The notes beneath the pieces were generated by a model, which saw only the letters and a program-made list of their open reading frames with translations, was not told the DNA's origin and did not search any database. Below, piece after piece: positions 26,225-34,982 of a DNA stretch of 64,000 bases (positions are counted from its first letter, which is position 1; each line of letters begins with the position of its first letter). Location: NCBI RefSeq assembly GCF_007954355.1, contig NZ_VOLR01000001.1, positions 62,001 to 126,000 of the forward strand, given 5' to 3'. The translations under genes and the position numbers were made by a program. This stretch comes from Colwellia hornerae. Lineage in GTDB: Bacteria > Pseudomonadota > Gammaproteobacteria > Enterobacterales > Alteromonadaceae.

Positions 26225-27150
26225 GCAGAAACGCTAAACTAGACTTTATTATAGCGAACATTTATTGATGCTTTGCAAGGCGCTTTTACAAAATTTTACC
26301 GTGCTTCCTTGTTACATTTCGATATTAACATCCCATCGGTAAGTCGAAAAAAGCGCTTTGGAAATGCTTGTATGGCAAGTGCTTGATATTATTTGCATTA
26401 AACTTATTACTGTGCCCCTGTTGTCCCTTCATTAACTTCCCTTAATTCAAGGTATGTGTTTATTGTTTAATGTTAAAGCAGGCGTTTTAAAAGTCAGTAT
26501 TGATGAACCATCACTGACTGTAAAGAGCACCGCGGCAACTTCTTCATTAGCGTATCGATCGCTTTTTAAAGCAAATAGTGACGCTTAACATATTATTGGT
26601 AAGGTGCTCTGGCATCATAATTAATAGCGGCACATGCGAGTGCTTGTGCAATTAAAAGTAGCCTATGTATGGGTAAAAGCTTAGTTAAAACTCAGCTTCT
26701 TTCTCAGCAAGTAAAATACCAAGATAGCTATTGTTAAGCGATTGAAAATTTAAAAGACTACATCAATAAGGCGGATATTATTTCTTGTGCTAGGCTAAGT
26801 ACTGAATGATTTATTGTTGGTAAATGGTACAAAAAGGTCAACATTTAGATATGGTTGAAGCTTACCGACCCGAAACGCGTGAAATGGATGATCTATGTTT
26901 ACTACACTCACACATTTGTGTTGATAATATTTTTAGCGCCTTATATGACACCGGCGATTTAGCTCTTCGGTTACAAGCTAAGGTTATAGTTGCTGAACAT
27001 CTTAAAGCTGACTTATTATCTCTGTGTGATAAATATTATGTTTTCGAACGAAAAATAGCAGATATCACTATTATGAAATTGGTAGGATATGTATTAGAAA
27101 ATATTAGCGCCGCTAAACTTGTTGCTCAATATGTTATTGCCAGTAAATAA
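26225..27150 (+). pseudogene. Ornithine cyclodeaminase/mu-crystallin family pseudogene
   Basis: Hand translation recovers almost a full ornithine cyclodeaminase (family length about 310) in order, but in several frames: DALQGAFTKFYRASLLHFDI near 26262, VWQVLDIICIKLITV near 26370, LIQGMCLLFN, EPSLTVKSTAATSSLAYRSL near 26510, then AAHASACAIKSSLCMGKSL near 26630, ADIISCARLSTE near 26774 and finally an open stretch from 26824 (GQHLDMVEAYRPETREMDDL, VIVAEHLKADLLSLC, DITIMKLVGYVLENISAAKL). Stops and frameshifts separate the parts. The intact enzymes convert ornithine to proline or act as NAD-dependent amino-acid/imine dehydrogenases. The 5' boundary is approximate. Confidence 0.82.
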
Positions 27151-27313
27151 CACTTAGTTCGTTAAATACGCCTGTGTTATTTTTTATTGATAGGTTTACG
27201 TGGTTATTTCTATTGACATTAAACCAGATCAATATTTAAATGATGTCATAAAACTTGTTTTAAGTAATACAAATAGTCGTATCTATTTTACTGCTTTATT
27301 GATGGTGTGATAA

Positions 27314-28885
27314 ATGGAAAAATCTGGATCCTTTAATAGTAAATTAAGCCGTAGAGTACTTATTTACATTTTGCTATGTAGTTCGGTGTTATCTATCAGC
27401 TCAGCTTTTATTCAATTGTATGTTAACTATCATGAAAGTCTTACCACGTTAGATCAACGATTTAGCAATGTTGAAACAAGTTATCTTCAGTCCATATCGA
27501 CCAGTCTGTGGGATTTTAACGAGCCGTTAGTTCAACAACAAATTCAAGGTATTGTAAAATTACCCGATATTAGCCATGTTAAAATTGTCACCGGCTTTGG
27601 TAAAACTTATCAATTTGGTGATGAAAATATATCCGCTGATAAAGTGGTGGAGTATCCGATATTTTACAGTGAAAACGATATTGGTTTGCTTATTGTTACT
27701 GCAAGTTATAAAGATATCTATCAACGACTGTGGCAGCAAGCGGGCTTTATTTTAACCGCAGAAGTGATCAAGATTTTTATTGTCGCATTTTTTATTATTT
27801 TTATTGTTCATTGGCTTATCACTCGTCATATTTATCATATTACTTATTACTCGCAACAAGTCGCTGCTGATAAAATAGATACTCCTTTAGTATTAAGCTC
27901 TCGTCCAAAAGCCAAAGACGAACTCGATGAGCTTGCAGAAACGATTAACAATATGCGTACCACCTTAAAAAACGATATTTTAAAGCTGGAAGATGCTGAA
28001 AATGCCTTGATTAACCTTAATGGCGAACTTGAAGTAAAGGTTTATGACCGAACGGCTAAATTGGCTTCGAGCAATAAACAATTACAACAATCCTTAGATG
28101 ACTTAACGTTAGCAAAAGATCAACTAGTGCAATCAGAAAAAATGGCCTCTCTAGGGCAATTGGTCGCTGGTGTTGCGCATGAAGTCAATACGCCATTGGG
28201 TATCTGTGTGACCTCAATAACGGCGTTAAAAGAGAAGGTCTTGGAATTAAACCATTCGGTAGAGACTGAAAATCTGACCAAATCCCACTTAACCAAAACA
28301 TTGGGTCTGCTAATTGAATACCAAAATATTATTGAAAGGAGTTTAAACAAAGCGGTTGAATTAATTCGAGGTTTTAAATCAGTTGCTGTTGAGCAACACA
28401 CAGACCCAGAGTTGAAGATTAATTTATCCAGTCATGTTAACGATGTTGTTAATACGGTAAAAACACTGTTTAAACGTAAAAAATATATCATTAATATTGA
28501 AATAGATGAAAAACTTAATTTAATCACTTATCCAAGTGCATGGAATCAAATTCTGACAAATTTTTTAACTAATTCACACATTCATGGTTTTGACGAAAGA
28601 GAAAATGGCGAGATATCAATAAAGTTTGTTGAGGATGATGGCTTTTTAACACTGACTTATAGTGATAACGGCAAGGGATTAGATAGCACTGTTGTTAACC
28701 GTATATTTGATCCGTTTGTAACCACTAAACGTGGCCAAGGGGGCTCAGGCCTAGGAATGAATATTGTATATAATTTAGTGGATGCAAAATTAAAAGGCAC
28801 TATTAAATGTCTAGATACAAAAGAAGGCTGTAGCTTTGAGGTTAGGGTACCGATAAAGAAGAAAAAAGGTGAACTTGAAGCCTAA
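27314..28885 (+). CDS. Orphan membrane sensor histidine kinase
   Basis: This 523-residue kinase has membrane segments at about 13-35 and 144-168 enclosing a periplasmic sensor of about 105 residues. A HAMP-like linker (about 168-222) and a coiled coil (about 222-275) follow. The HisKA phospho-acceptor is His289 in GVAHEVNTPLG, a subtype common to large Alteromonadales kinases. The HATPase domain has N box NQILTNFLTNSHIHG, G1 YSDNGKGLD, F box FDPFVTTK and G2 GGSGLGMNIVY. No response regulator is adjacent and the signal is unknown. The upstream 160 bp should hold its promoter; it ends with a terminator inside a duplicated segment. Confidence 0.92.
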   Translation: MEKSGSFNSKLSRRVLIYILLCSSVLSISSAFIQLYVNYHESLTTLDQRFSNVETSYLQSISTSLWDFNEPLVQQQIQGIVKLPDISHVKIVTGFGKTYQFGDENISADKVVEYPIFYSENDIGLLIVTASYKDIYQRLWQQAGFILTAEVIKIFIVAFFIIFIVHWLITRHIYHITYYSQQVAADKIDTPLVLSSRPKAKDELDELAETINNMRTTLKNDILKLEDAENALINLNGELEVKVYDRTAKLASSNKQLQQSLDDLTLAKDQLVQSEKMASLGQLVAGVAHEVNTPLGICVTSITALKEKVLELNHSVETENLTKSHLTKTLGLLIEYQNIIERSLNKAVELIRGFKSVAVEQHTDPELKINLSSHVNDVVNTVKTLFKRKKYIINIEIDEKLNLITYPSAWNQILTNFLTNSHIHGFDERENGEISIKFVEDDGFLTLTYSDNGKGLDSTVVNRIFDPFVTTKRGQGGSGLGMNIVYNLVDAKLKGTIKCLDTKEGCSFEVRVPIKKKKGELEA

Positions 28886-29017
28886 ACTTTACTCGGTCAT
28901 AGGAACAACAAAAAGCCCTTGAGGCTTTTTTTTTACTGCTAACTTAGGGTAATGTCTGGTTTAACATATTTAAAAATAGTTGTCTGCGTTTAATCTAGTT
29001 GAGCTAATTGCTGTAAC
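28842..29017. repeat. Direct repeat, copy 1 (176 bp): kinase 3' end plus terminator
   Basis: This segment recurs at 29100-29275 with a constant offset of 258 bp, no gaps and about five differences by eye (about 97 percent identity). It covers the last codons of the kinase, its terminator and the 3' tail of a gene like the one at 29248: read leftward, positions around 29017-28991 encode LQQLAQLD followed by a stop, close to LQQLTQLD of that gene. Confidence 0.9.
28911..28934 (+). terminator. Intrinsic terminator of the sensor kinase gene
   Basis: AAAAGCC-CTTGA-GGCTTTTTTTT. The A-run on the other side makes it bidirectional. An identical copy lies at 29169-29192 in repeat copy 2 and would serve the leftward gene at 29248. 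Confidence 0.8.
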
Positions 29018-29099
29018 TTGGCATTACGAGCCATACTTATATTGTTAGTAAATGAAGTCTAAATTGATGTATTGCTTAGCTACAAAAGCAGGTTCTAAT

Positions 29100-29275
29100 T
29101 TAGGGTACCGAGAAAGAAGAAAAAAGGTGAACTTGAAGCCTAAACTTTACTCGGTCATTGGAACAACAAAAAGCCCTTGAGGCTTTTTTTTTACTGCTAA
29201 CTTAGGGTAATGTCTGGTTTAACATATTTAAAAATAGTCGTCTGCGTTTAATCTAGCTGAGTTAATTGCTGTAAC
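29100..29275. repeat. Direct repeat, copy 2 (176 bp)
   Basis: It carries a non-functional copy of the kinase's last codons (with GAT changed to GAG near 29111), the terminator, and the genuine 3' end of the small secreted protein gene at 29248. The 82 bp between the copies (29018-29099) is unique. Confidence 0.9.
29169..29192 (-). terminator. Second copy of the duplicated terminator
   Basis: Same hairpin as at 28911. In this position it lies about 56 bp past the stop of the leftward gene at 29248 and probably terminates it. Confidence 0.65.
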
Positions 29276-29613
29276 GGTATCTCATGAGTGTTAGCTTTAT
29301 CGTCAACAAATAAAGTTGAAATCAACTGCTGTAATTTATCATTAAAAATGATGGCCAACTCAAAATATTCATTTTTAGTGGTTGTTGTGCATGTGTTGAG
29401 CTCTTGTAAGCCATTGTCTGGTTTTAGTAATGGCTTTTCTTTTGCGCCACCTTCATTAGCTACTTTAGGAAAAGCAAACATATAAGTGATAGTGGTTAGT
29501 GCTTTGTTCATCTTGGGGTTACTTGATTCTGCTGAAGCAGTCGAAAGGGTACAGCACAATCCAATGATGCTGAATATGGCACTTAACGCTAGCGTTTTAA
29601 TATGTGATTTCAT
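29248..29613 (-). CDS. Small secreted protein of unknown function
   Basis: The 121-residue product has a signal peptide (hydrophobic 8-22, cleavage near STASAES) and no membrane segment after it. The mature part contains two Cys-poor stretches, LLKPDNGLQELNTCTTTTKN and YFELAIIFNDKLQQLISTLF. No family is recognised. Its 3' end lies in the second copy of a 176-bp duplication, whose first copy preserves a related C-terminal tail, suggesting that a tandem paralogue was lost or truncated. Upstream (29614-29889) is AT-rich with no gene. Confidence 0.65.
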   Translation of the reverse strand: MKSHIKTLALSAIFSIIGLCCTLSTASAESSNPKMNKALTTITYMFAFPKVANEGGAKEKPLLKPDNGLQELNTCTTTTKNEYFELAIIFNDKLQQLISTLFVDDKANTHEIPLQQLTQLD

Positions 29614-29889
29614 GTTGCGATCCTCGTCTTATAAATTCACAGAGCATTGACTACAAAACTTCTCTATTGAAAACAATGTTACCGTTACTATTTTATTGAA
29701 ATTGTAACTAGAATGTTTACACTCCAACTATAAATTGTTAAAAAATATATAGCTAGTGATATAAGTTCAAAGGCCAAAAATTTGAGTTTAATAGCTGTTA
29801 ACCTTTATTTATCACGACAACTTATCACTAAATGAGTGTTAGCTAGGTAGACAGGTCATTGCGGGAAAAAGTTTCATTGAGCTAAAATA
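29614..29889. other. Intergenic region between the small secreted protein and glcB
   Basis: No coding frame supported. It should carry the leftward promoter for the small secreted protein and ends at the glcB terminator. Confidence 0.4.
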
Positions 29890-29929
29890 AAAAAAGAAAT
29901 ATTAAAATTAAAATTAATATTTCTTTTTT
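29890..29929. terminator. Intrinsic terminator after glcB
   Basis: A perfect 16-bp stem, AAAAAAGAAATATTAA (29890-29905) with TTAATATTTCTTTTTT (29914-29929), around an 8-nt A-rich loop, 20 bp past the glcB stop. Its A/T ends allow termination in both directions. Confidence 0.8.
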
Positions 29930-29949
29930 AGAGACTGAAAATCAATAGA

Positions 29950-32133
29950 TTAAGCGAGTTGCTTCACTTTTAGTCGGTAACTATGTAATAAGGGCTCGGT
30001 ATAACCATTAACTTGTGTCGTGCCTAAAAACACTAAATCGCAAGCGGCTTTAAAAGCGATACTCTTTTCAAAGTTACTTGCCATTGGTTGATAGTTAGCA
30101 TCATTTTTATTTTGGCTATCAACCGTTTTAGCCATCTTTTTCAAACTGGCTAACACTTGTTTTTCACTACAAACTTTATGCTTCATCCAATTGGCCATAT
30201 GTTGACTAGAGATACGTAAAGTTGCTCTATCTTCCATTAAACCGACATTATTAATATCAAGCACTTTTGAACAACCGACACCTTGATCAATCCATCGCAC
30301 AACGTAGCCTAAAATACCCTGAGCGTTATTATCGAGTTCATCAGAGATCTCCTGCTCACTCCAGTTGGTGTCTTTTGCCAGTGGGATAGTTAAGATATCA
30401 TCTAAGTTAGCTGGAGTGCGTAGCATTAACTTTTTCTGAAGCGCGAAAACATTCTCTCTATGATAGTGTAAGGCATGCAAAGTTGCTGCTGTTGGAGACG
30501 GTACCCAAGCGGTATTTGCCCCAGCTTGTACGTGATTTATTTTAGTGGCTAGCATATTCAACATTTGATCAGGGATTGGCCACATACCTTTACCAATTTG
30601 TGCTTTGCCGCTAAAGCCACAGGCTAAGCCCACATCAACATTATTATCTTCATAAGCACTTATCCAGGGTGTTAGCTTGATATCTGCTTTTTTAGCGATA
30701 ATACCTGCCGCCATCGACGTATGAATTTCATCACCGGTACGGTCTAAAAAGCCGGTGTTAATAAAGACCACACGAGACTTAGCTTGAGCGATACAAGCCT
30801 TTAAATTGACACTTGTGCGACGCTCTTCATCCATTATGCCCATTTTTATGGTGTTTCTTGTTAACGCTAAGGCATCTTCGACTTGTTCAAATAAAGTATT
30901 CGCAAAAGCGACTTCTTCTGGACCATGCATTTTGGGTTTAACAATATAAATAGATTTTTCTGCACTATTACAAAAAGTCTTGGTATCTGCCGTTTGCTGT
31001 AAATTGAGACTAGCGATGAGTGAGGTTACCATGGCATCAATAATACCTTCTGGTACTTCAGAGCCATCGGCTAATAAAATGGCATTGTTTGTCATTAAAT
31101 GGCCGACATTACGAACAAACATTAAACTACGGCCTTTTAGCGTTAAATTCGCGCCATCAGTTTGCTGATACTGTCTGTCAACCGCCATAGTGCGTTGAAT
31201 CGTTTTGCCATTTTTGATTAAGTCTGTGGTTAAGTTACCTTGCATTAAGCCTAACCAGTTTTTATAAGCGATTACTTTATCATCAGCATCTACCGCCGCG
31301 ACAGAGTCTTCACAATCCATAATGGTTGTTAAAGCCGACTCAAGGGTGATGTCAGAAATACCTGCTTGATCACTTTTTGCGATTACACTGTTTTCATCAA
31401 AGTTAATTTCAAAGTGTAAACCATTATGTGCAAATAATAGTGCGCTTGGTGCATCTATTGCGCCTTGATAACCTTTAAAAGCATCGCCGTTTTCAAGTCT
31501 AACGGTTTCGCCACTTTCAAGTGTAACCGTTAAATGAGTATCAGATATTTTGTAGTGCTTCGCTTGGACGTGACTGCCAGCCATTAATGGAATACTTTGA
31601 TCTAAAAATTGTCGGGCAAATTCAATAACCTTTTGACCACGAACAGCATTATAGCCACCAGCGTTTTCAGCCCCATTTTCTGCTGATATCACGTCGCTAC
31701 CATAAAGGGCGTCATATAAACTTCCCCAACGTGCATTAACGGCGTTAATAGCAAATCTAGCGTTCATTATGGGTACCACGAGTTGTGGGCCCGCCATCGT
31801 TGCTAACTCAGCATCTACGTTTTCGGTTGTTATGGTAAAGTCATCAACCTCAGGTACTAGGTAGTTAATGTCTTTTAAAAACTGTTTATATGATGAAAAA
31901 TCGAAGTTATCGCCAAAATTATTCTGATGCCAACCATCTATACTTGCTTGTAAATCATCACGTGTAGCCAACAAAGCTTTATTTATCGGCGTTAATTTTT
32001 CAATGATTGTTGAGAAGTTTTGCCAAAAATCTGTTGGTGAAATTAGGCTATGAGGAAGTACATCTTGTTCAATAAACTGATGTAAACATTGCGCTACTTG
32101 GATATTTTGGATCTTTATGTACGGGGTCATCAT
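29950..32133 (-). CDS. glcB: Malate synthase G
   Basis: GlcB condenses glyoxylate with acetyl-CoA to give malate, the second step of the glyoxylate shunt. At 727 residues it is the G isoform (about 720-730) rather than the shorter A form. Seen are ALTTIMDCEDSVAAVDADDK with the metal-site acidic residues, MDEERRTSVNLKACI, TGFLDRTGDEIHTSMAAG, KAQIGKGMWPIPDQM and AWVPSPTAATLHALHYH, all typical of the family. Two consecutive ATGs start the gene; GAGG is better spaced for the second one (32130). It has its own upstream region and lies in a locus with isocitrate lyase. Confidence 0.98.
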   Translation of the reverse strand: MMTPYIKIQNIQVAQCLHQFIEQDVLPHSLISPTDFWQNFSTIIEKLTPINKALLATRDDLQASIDGWHQNNFGDNFDFSSYKQFLKDINYLVPEVDDFTITTENVDAELATMAGPQLVVPIMNARFAINAVNARWGSLYDALYGSDVISAENGAENAGGYNAVRGQKVIEFARQFLDQSIPLMAGSHVQAKHYKISDTHLTVTLESGETVRLENGDAFKGYQGAIDAPSALLFAHNGLHFEINFDENSVIAKSDQAGISDITLESALTTIMDCEDSVAAVDADDKVIAYKNWLGLMQGNLTTDLIKNGKTIQRTMAVDRQYQQTDGANLTLKGRSLMFVRNVGHLMTNNAILLADGSEVPEGIIDAMVTSLIASLNLQQTADTKTFCNSAEKSIYIVKPKMHGPEEVAFANTLFEQVEDALALTRNTIKMGIMDEERRTSVNLKACIAQAKSRVVFINTGFLDRTGDEIHTSMAAGIIAKKADIKLTPWISAYEDNNVDVGLACGFSGKAQIGKGMWPIPDQMLNMLATKINHVQAGANTAWVPSPTAATLHALHYHRENVFALQKKLMLRTPANLDDILTIPLAKDTNWSEQEISDELDNNAQGILGYVVRWIDQGVGCSKVLDINNVGLMEDRATLRISSQHMANWMKHKVCSEKQVLASLKKMAKTVDSQNKNDANYQPMASNFEKSIAFKAACDLVFLGTTQVNGYTEPLLHSYRLKVKQLA

Positions 32134-32601
32134 ATTTCCTCTTGTGCAATCATTTACGCAACTTTTATTTGAATATTTAACGATGGCGTAAATATTTTTA
32201 TCATAAATGTATTTTAATCCTCTTTCTAAAAAGGGATTAAAGATAATTAATAACAGTATCTAAGTGCAATGTAGGAGGTATTATTTTTTCATGCAAGAGC
32301 TGAAAAAAGTTTCCTAAAAAAATTAGTTATTGCTTTTGTGTTTTGATGATTGGTTTTTATTATATCTAAATGATAACTATAGACTATTTAGTTTTTTATT
32401 TTATCAAAAATAACCCAATAGCTAATTATTGTTATTAATAATAGCTACCATAAGTGCTGTGAATGTAAGTTGTTTGATTTGTTTTTTCTGTGAATGTAGT
32501 TTTGATAAAGAGCTTTAATTATTTTTATAAACAATATTATTGTAAAGCTGTAATAGAGTATTAATGATGATCATCCTAGATAGTGCAATTTTTGTTGGTG
32601 G
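32134..32601. other. glcB upstream region with two inverted repeats
   Basis: This 468-bp AT-rich stretch has no gene. ATTTACGC (32152-32159) and GCGTAAAT (32186-32193) form a dyad 20 bp upstream of the glcB start, and TTTAATCC (32213-32220) pairs with GGATTAAA (32234-32241). One of them may be an operator or leader hairpin for glcB. No glc or icl operator consensus was recognised. Confidence 0.4.
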
Positions 32602-33321
32602 TTATTGTAAAAAATGGGCCAAGGTATTAATGATCATGGGGCTAAAAATGGCAGAGATAACCGCTGAAATAATCAAAGCCAATGAACTGTAGGCAGCATG
32701 TTCATAACTCACTTTGCTAATTGTCGCGGTTCCCAACGCATGGCTAGCCGCGCCAATAGCTAAGCCTTGTGCTTTAGGTGAGGTGACCTTAATTAATGAT
32801 AGCCAAGGTGGGCCTAATAACGCGCCAAATAATCCAGCTAAAATTATCGCAAATGCGGTGATTGAGTTACTGCCATTGAGCTGTTCTGTTAATGCTATGC
32901 CAATCGGAGTTGTTACCGACTTCAAAGAAAGTGATACGGCAATATCGTATTGATTAATAGTCAATAAGGTAATAATAAAACTTATCGATATTGCGATAAA
33001 TACCCCGACCAATAATAGTACCATTATATGTCGCCATTGTTTTTTTATGGTTTGCAGATGCTGGTATAACGGGAAGCCCAAAGCCACAACCGCAGGCTCT
33101 AAGAGTTTATTTAATGAGGTGGTTGCTTGGTAATATTGTTCAAAAGGAATGTTAAATAGTAACAAAAATGGGATCAGCGTTAGAATCGATAATAGCATTG
33201 GATTTAACCATGCTTTTTGTAGTTTTTGCTGCAATTTGGCATAGCTGTGATAAACCGCAAGGGTAAGCAGTATGAAAAATAAGGCAGCGCTTATCATTGA
33301 TATTAGGGTCGGGCTTATCAC
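32602..33321 (-). CDS. lrgB: LrgB/CidB-family membrane protein
   Basis: The 239-residue protein is an LrgB-type membrane protein with about seven to eight hydrophobic segments. Family patterns are NPMLLSILTLIPFLL, EPAVVALGFPLYQH, KSVTTPIGIALTEQLNG and the C-terminal GAASHALGTATI, which is the LrgB hallmark. LrgA/LrgB pairs were first described in Staphylococcus cell-death control; relatives include the plant plastid glycolate/glycerate transporter PLGG1 and Bacillus pyruvate carriers. Its start overlaps the lrgA stop by four bases. Setting between malate synthase and isocitrate lyase makes C2/C3 organic acid transport a reasonable guess. Confidence 0.9.
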   Translation of the reverse strand: MISPTLISMISAALFFILLTLAVYHSYAKLQQKLQKAWLNPMLLSILTLIPFLLLFNIPFEQYYQATTSLNKLLEPAVVALGFPLYQHLQTIKKQWRHIMVLLLVGVFIAISISFIITLLTINQYDIAVSLSLKSVTTPIGIALTEQLNGSNSITAFAIILAGLFGALLGPPWLSLIKVTSPKAQGLAIGAASHALGTATISKVSYEHAAYSSLALIISAVISAIFSPMIINTLAHFLQ

Positions 33322-33695
33322 TTACTTTGCTCTTTAATTGCTGTTAATTGTTGTCGATTAAGTTGTCGCTGATAAACAAGGCCAACAAAAGTGAGTAATA
33401 AAAAGGTAGTGAAAAAAATAATGGTCACTAAGGTAAAACCATGCGCTTTGATTAACTCAAAATGATTAATGATGCCAACACCCGCCGGAACAAAACAAAC
33501 GGCCATATTAGCCAACGCCCATTCAATACAAGGTTGAATGCGCTTAGCATTAAGTATTTTGAAATGGAGTAACATGGTAAATATCATCATGCCATATAAA
33601 CTTGCAGGGAGGATCGGCAGGAAAGCCTCAATCACTTTTCCTGTTAATAAACAAAGCCCTACCGAAAATATACTGTAGATTATATGACTAAACAT
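33318..33695 (-). CDS. lrgA: LrgA/CidA-family membrane protein
   Basis: This 125-residue protein has four hydrophobic segments and the LrgA pattern LPASLYGMMIFTMLLHFKIL followed by MAVCFVPAGVGIINHFELI. It is the small, holin-like partner of LrgB. The start lies nine bases after the LysR gene stop, and the stop overlaps lrgB, so lysR-lrgA-lrgB look like one transcript. Confidence 0.9.
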   Translation of the reverse strand: MFSHIIYSIFSVGLCLLTGKVIEAFLPILPASLYGMMIFTMLLHFKILNAKRIQPCIEWALANMAVCFVPAGVGIINHFELIKAHGFTLVTIIFFTTFLLLTFVGLVYQRQLNRQQLTAIKEQSK

Positions 33696-33704
33696 CGCGT
33701 GATA

Positions 33705-34640
33705 TTACCCTTGTGCTGCCGCTTCAATAACCAATTGTCTAAACCATATATGACTAGCGTCATGATGTAATAACGGGCTCCAAATCATTTTTAATTCGAT
33801 ATCAGGAATGTCAAAAGGGGGATCTACAATAGTATATTTATTATCATCTTTGTGTAATAAAGCCGCTTTTGTTGGTAAAGTCGCGATTAAGCCATCTTCA
33901 TGAGCGAGTTGCATGGCAACATGATAATTACGGGTAAAAACCTTTATATCTCGTTGTTTACCTAAACGCGCTAAAGCTTCATCTACCCAACCCAATTTTT
34001 GTACGTCCTTGGGATCCATACCCACGCCAACCCCAAAGCCAGTTTTAGACACCCAAACATGCTTTGATGACAGATAAGTGTCTAAATTGAATTCAGCAAC
34101 ATAAGGGCTATTAGCACTTAACAAACATGAGAATGAATCACGCCAGATAGTTTTCTGATGAAAAGACTGTGGTAATTCATCAAAGCGGTTAATCGCCATA
34201 TCAATTTTTCCGGCTTCAACGTCATGAAAAGTTACGTCACTTGGCGTCATAATATCAATAGTCACATTCGGCGCAATTTCATTTATTTTTCTTAATAAAC
34301 TTGGCAGTAACGTTGAAGCTGCATAATCACTTGCCATAATGCGGAAAACGCGTTGACTGTGCTTTTCATTAAACTCTTCTTCGCCCTGCAGTGCTTCTTC
34401 AAGTTCTAATAAAATTTTTCTGATCACCGGTGCTAAAGCGCGCGAGCGTTCTGTTGGTACCATGCCATCAGATGTTCTTACTAATATCGGATCATTAAAT
34501 AAGTTTCTTAGTCTTTTTAAACCGTTACTCATTGCCGGTTGGGTAATATTAAGCTGGCTTGCTGAACGAGTAACATTTTTTTCTCTTAGTAAAACATCAA
34601 GGTAAATAAGTAGATTTAGATCGATTTTAGCAATATTCAT
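33705..34640 (-). CDS. LysR-family transcriptional regulator
   Basis: With start ATG 34640 the protein is 311 residues and begins MNIAKIDLNLLIYLDVLLRE, a usual LysR opening; an upstream ATG at 34685 adds hydrophobic residues that do not fit. The winged helix is NVTRSASQLNITQPAMSNGL, followed by a co-inducer domain. The helix style (DLNLL...MSNGLKRLR) is like NodD/SyrM-type LysR proteins that respond to small organic molecules. It is divergent from aceA (about 340 bp apart) and co-directional with lrgAB, so it may control both. Confidence 0.92.
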   Translation of the reverse strand: MNIAKIDLNLLIYLDVLLREKNVTRSASQLNITQPAMSNGLKRLRNLFNDPILVRTSDGMVPTERSRALAPVIRKILLELEEALQGEEEFNEKHSQRVFRIMASDYAASTLLPSLLRKINEIAPNVTIDIMTPSDVTFHDVEAGKIDMAINRFDELPQSFHQKTIWRDSFSCLLSANSPYVAEFNLDTYLSSKHVWVSKTGFGVGVGMDPKDVQKLGWVDEALARLGKQRDIKVFTRNYHVAMQLAHEDGLIATLPTKAALLHKDDNKYTIVDPPFDIPDIELKMIWSPLLHHDASHIWFRQLVIEAAAQG

Positions 34641-34982
34641 AGTTTTTATGACCAACAGAAATAATATAACTAATGTATATGTCATGGGCAGAAAAATAAA
34701 TCAAGAAGTTTTCAGTGTTGAATAAAAATATTTATCACCTTTTTAACGGGTAATACTGATATTTATGCTCGTTAGTTATTGAAAAGAAAGTACAATTATT
34801 ATTTTTACACTTGGTATTTATCTTGTGAATGGTAGTGATTGATATTATATATTTCAAGAATACTCTCAGGATGTTCTAGACTTTGTCTTGTTCGGTGTGT
34901 TTGCTTTAATTTTTACTTTTTATTTTAAGTGTTGAAGCTAACAAGACCTTTTAAAAATATTACAAGACTCTTGGAGAGTGCT
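34641..34982. promoter_or_regulatory. Divergent lysR/aceA control region
   Basis: About 340 bp without a gene between the divergent regulator and isocitrate lyase, the usual place for LysR binding. No exact T-N11-A operator could be singled out because the DNA is AT-rich and offers many matches. Confidence 0.4.

Noticed and set aside
26454-26588. 44-residue small gene with an ATG at 26454
   Set aside because: It encodes the middle of the same ornithine cyclodeaminase remnant, not a separate small protein.
26824-27150. Independent 108-residue gene
   Set aside because: Its sequence is the C-terminal part of an ornithine cyclodeaminase whose earlier parts lie upstream in other frames; treated as part of the pseudogene.
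32602-33695. lrgAB as a phage-type holin system
   Set aside because: No endolysin or other phage gene is nearby, and the proteins match the chromosomal LrgA/LrgB families next to central-metabolism genes.
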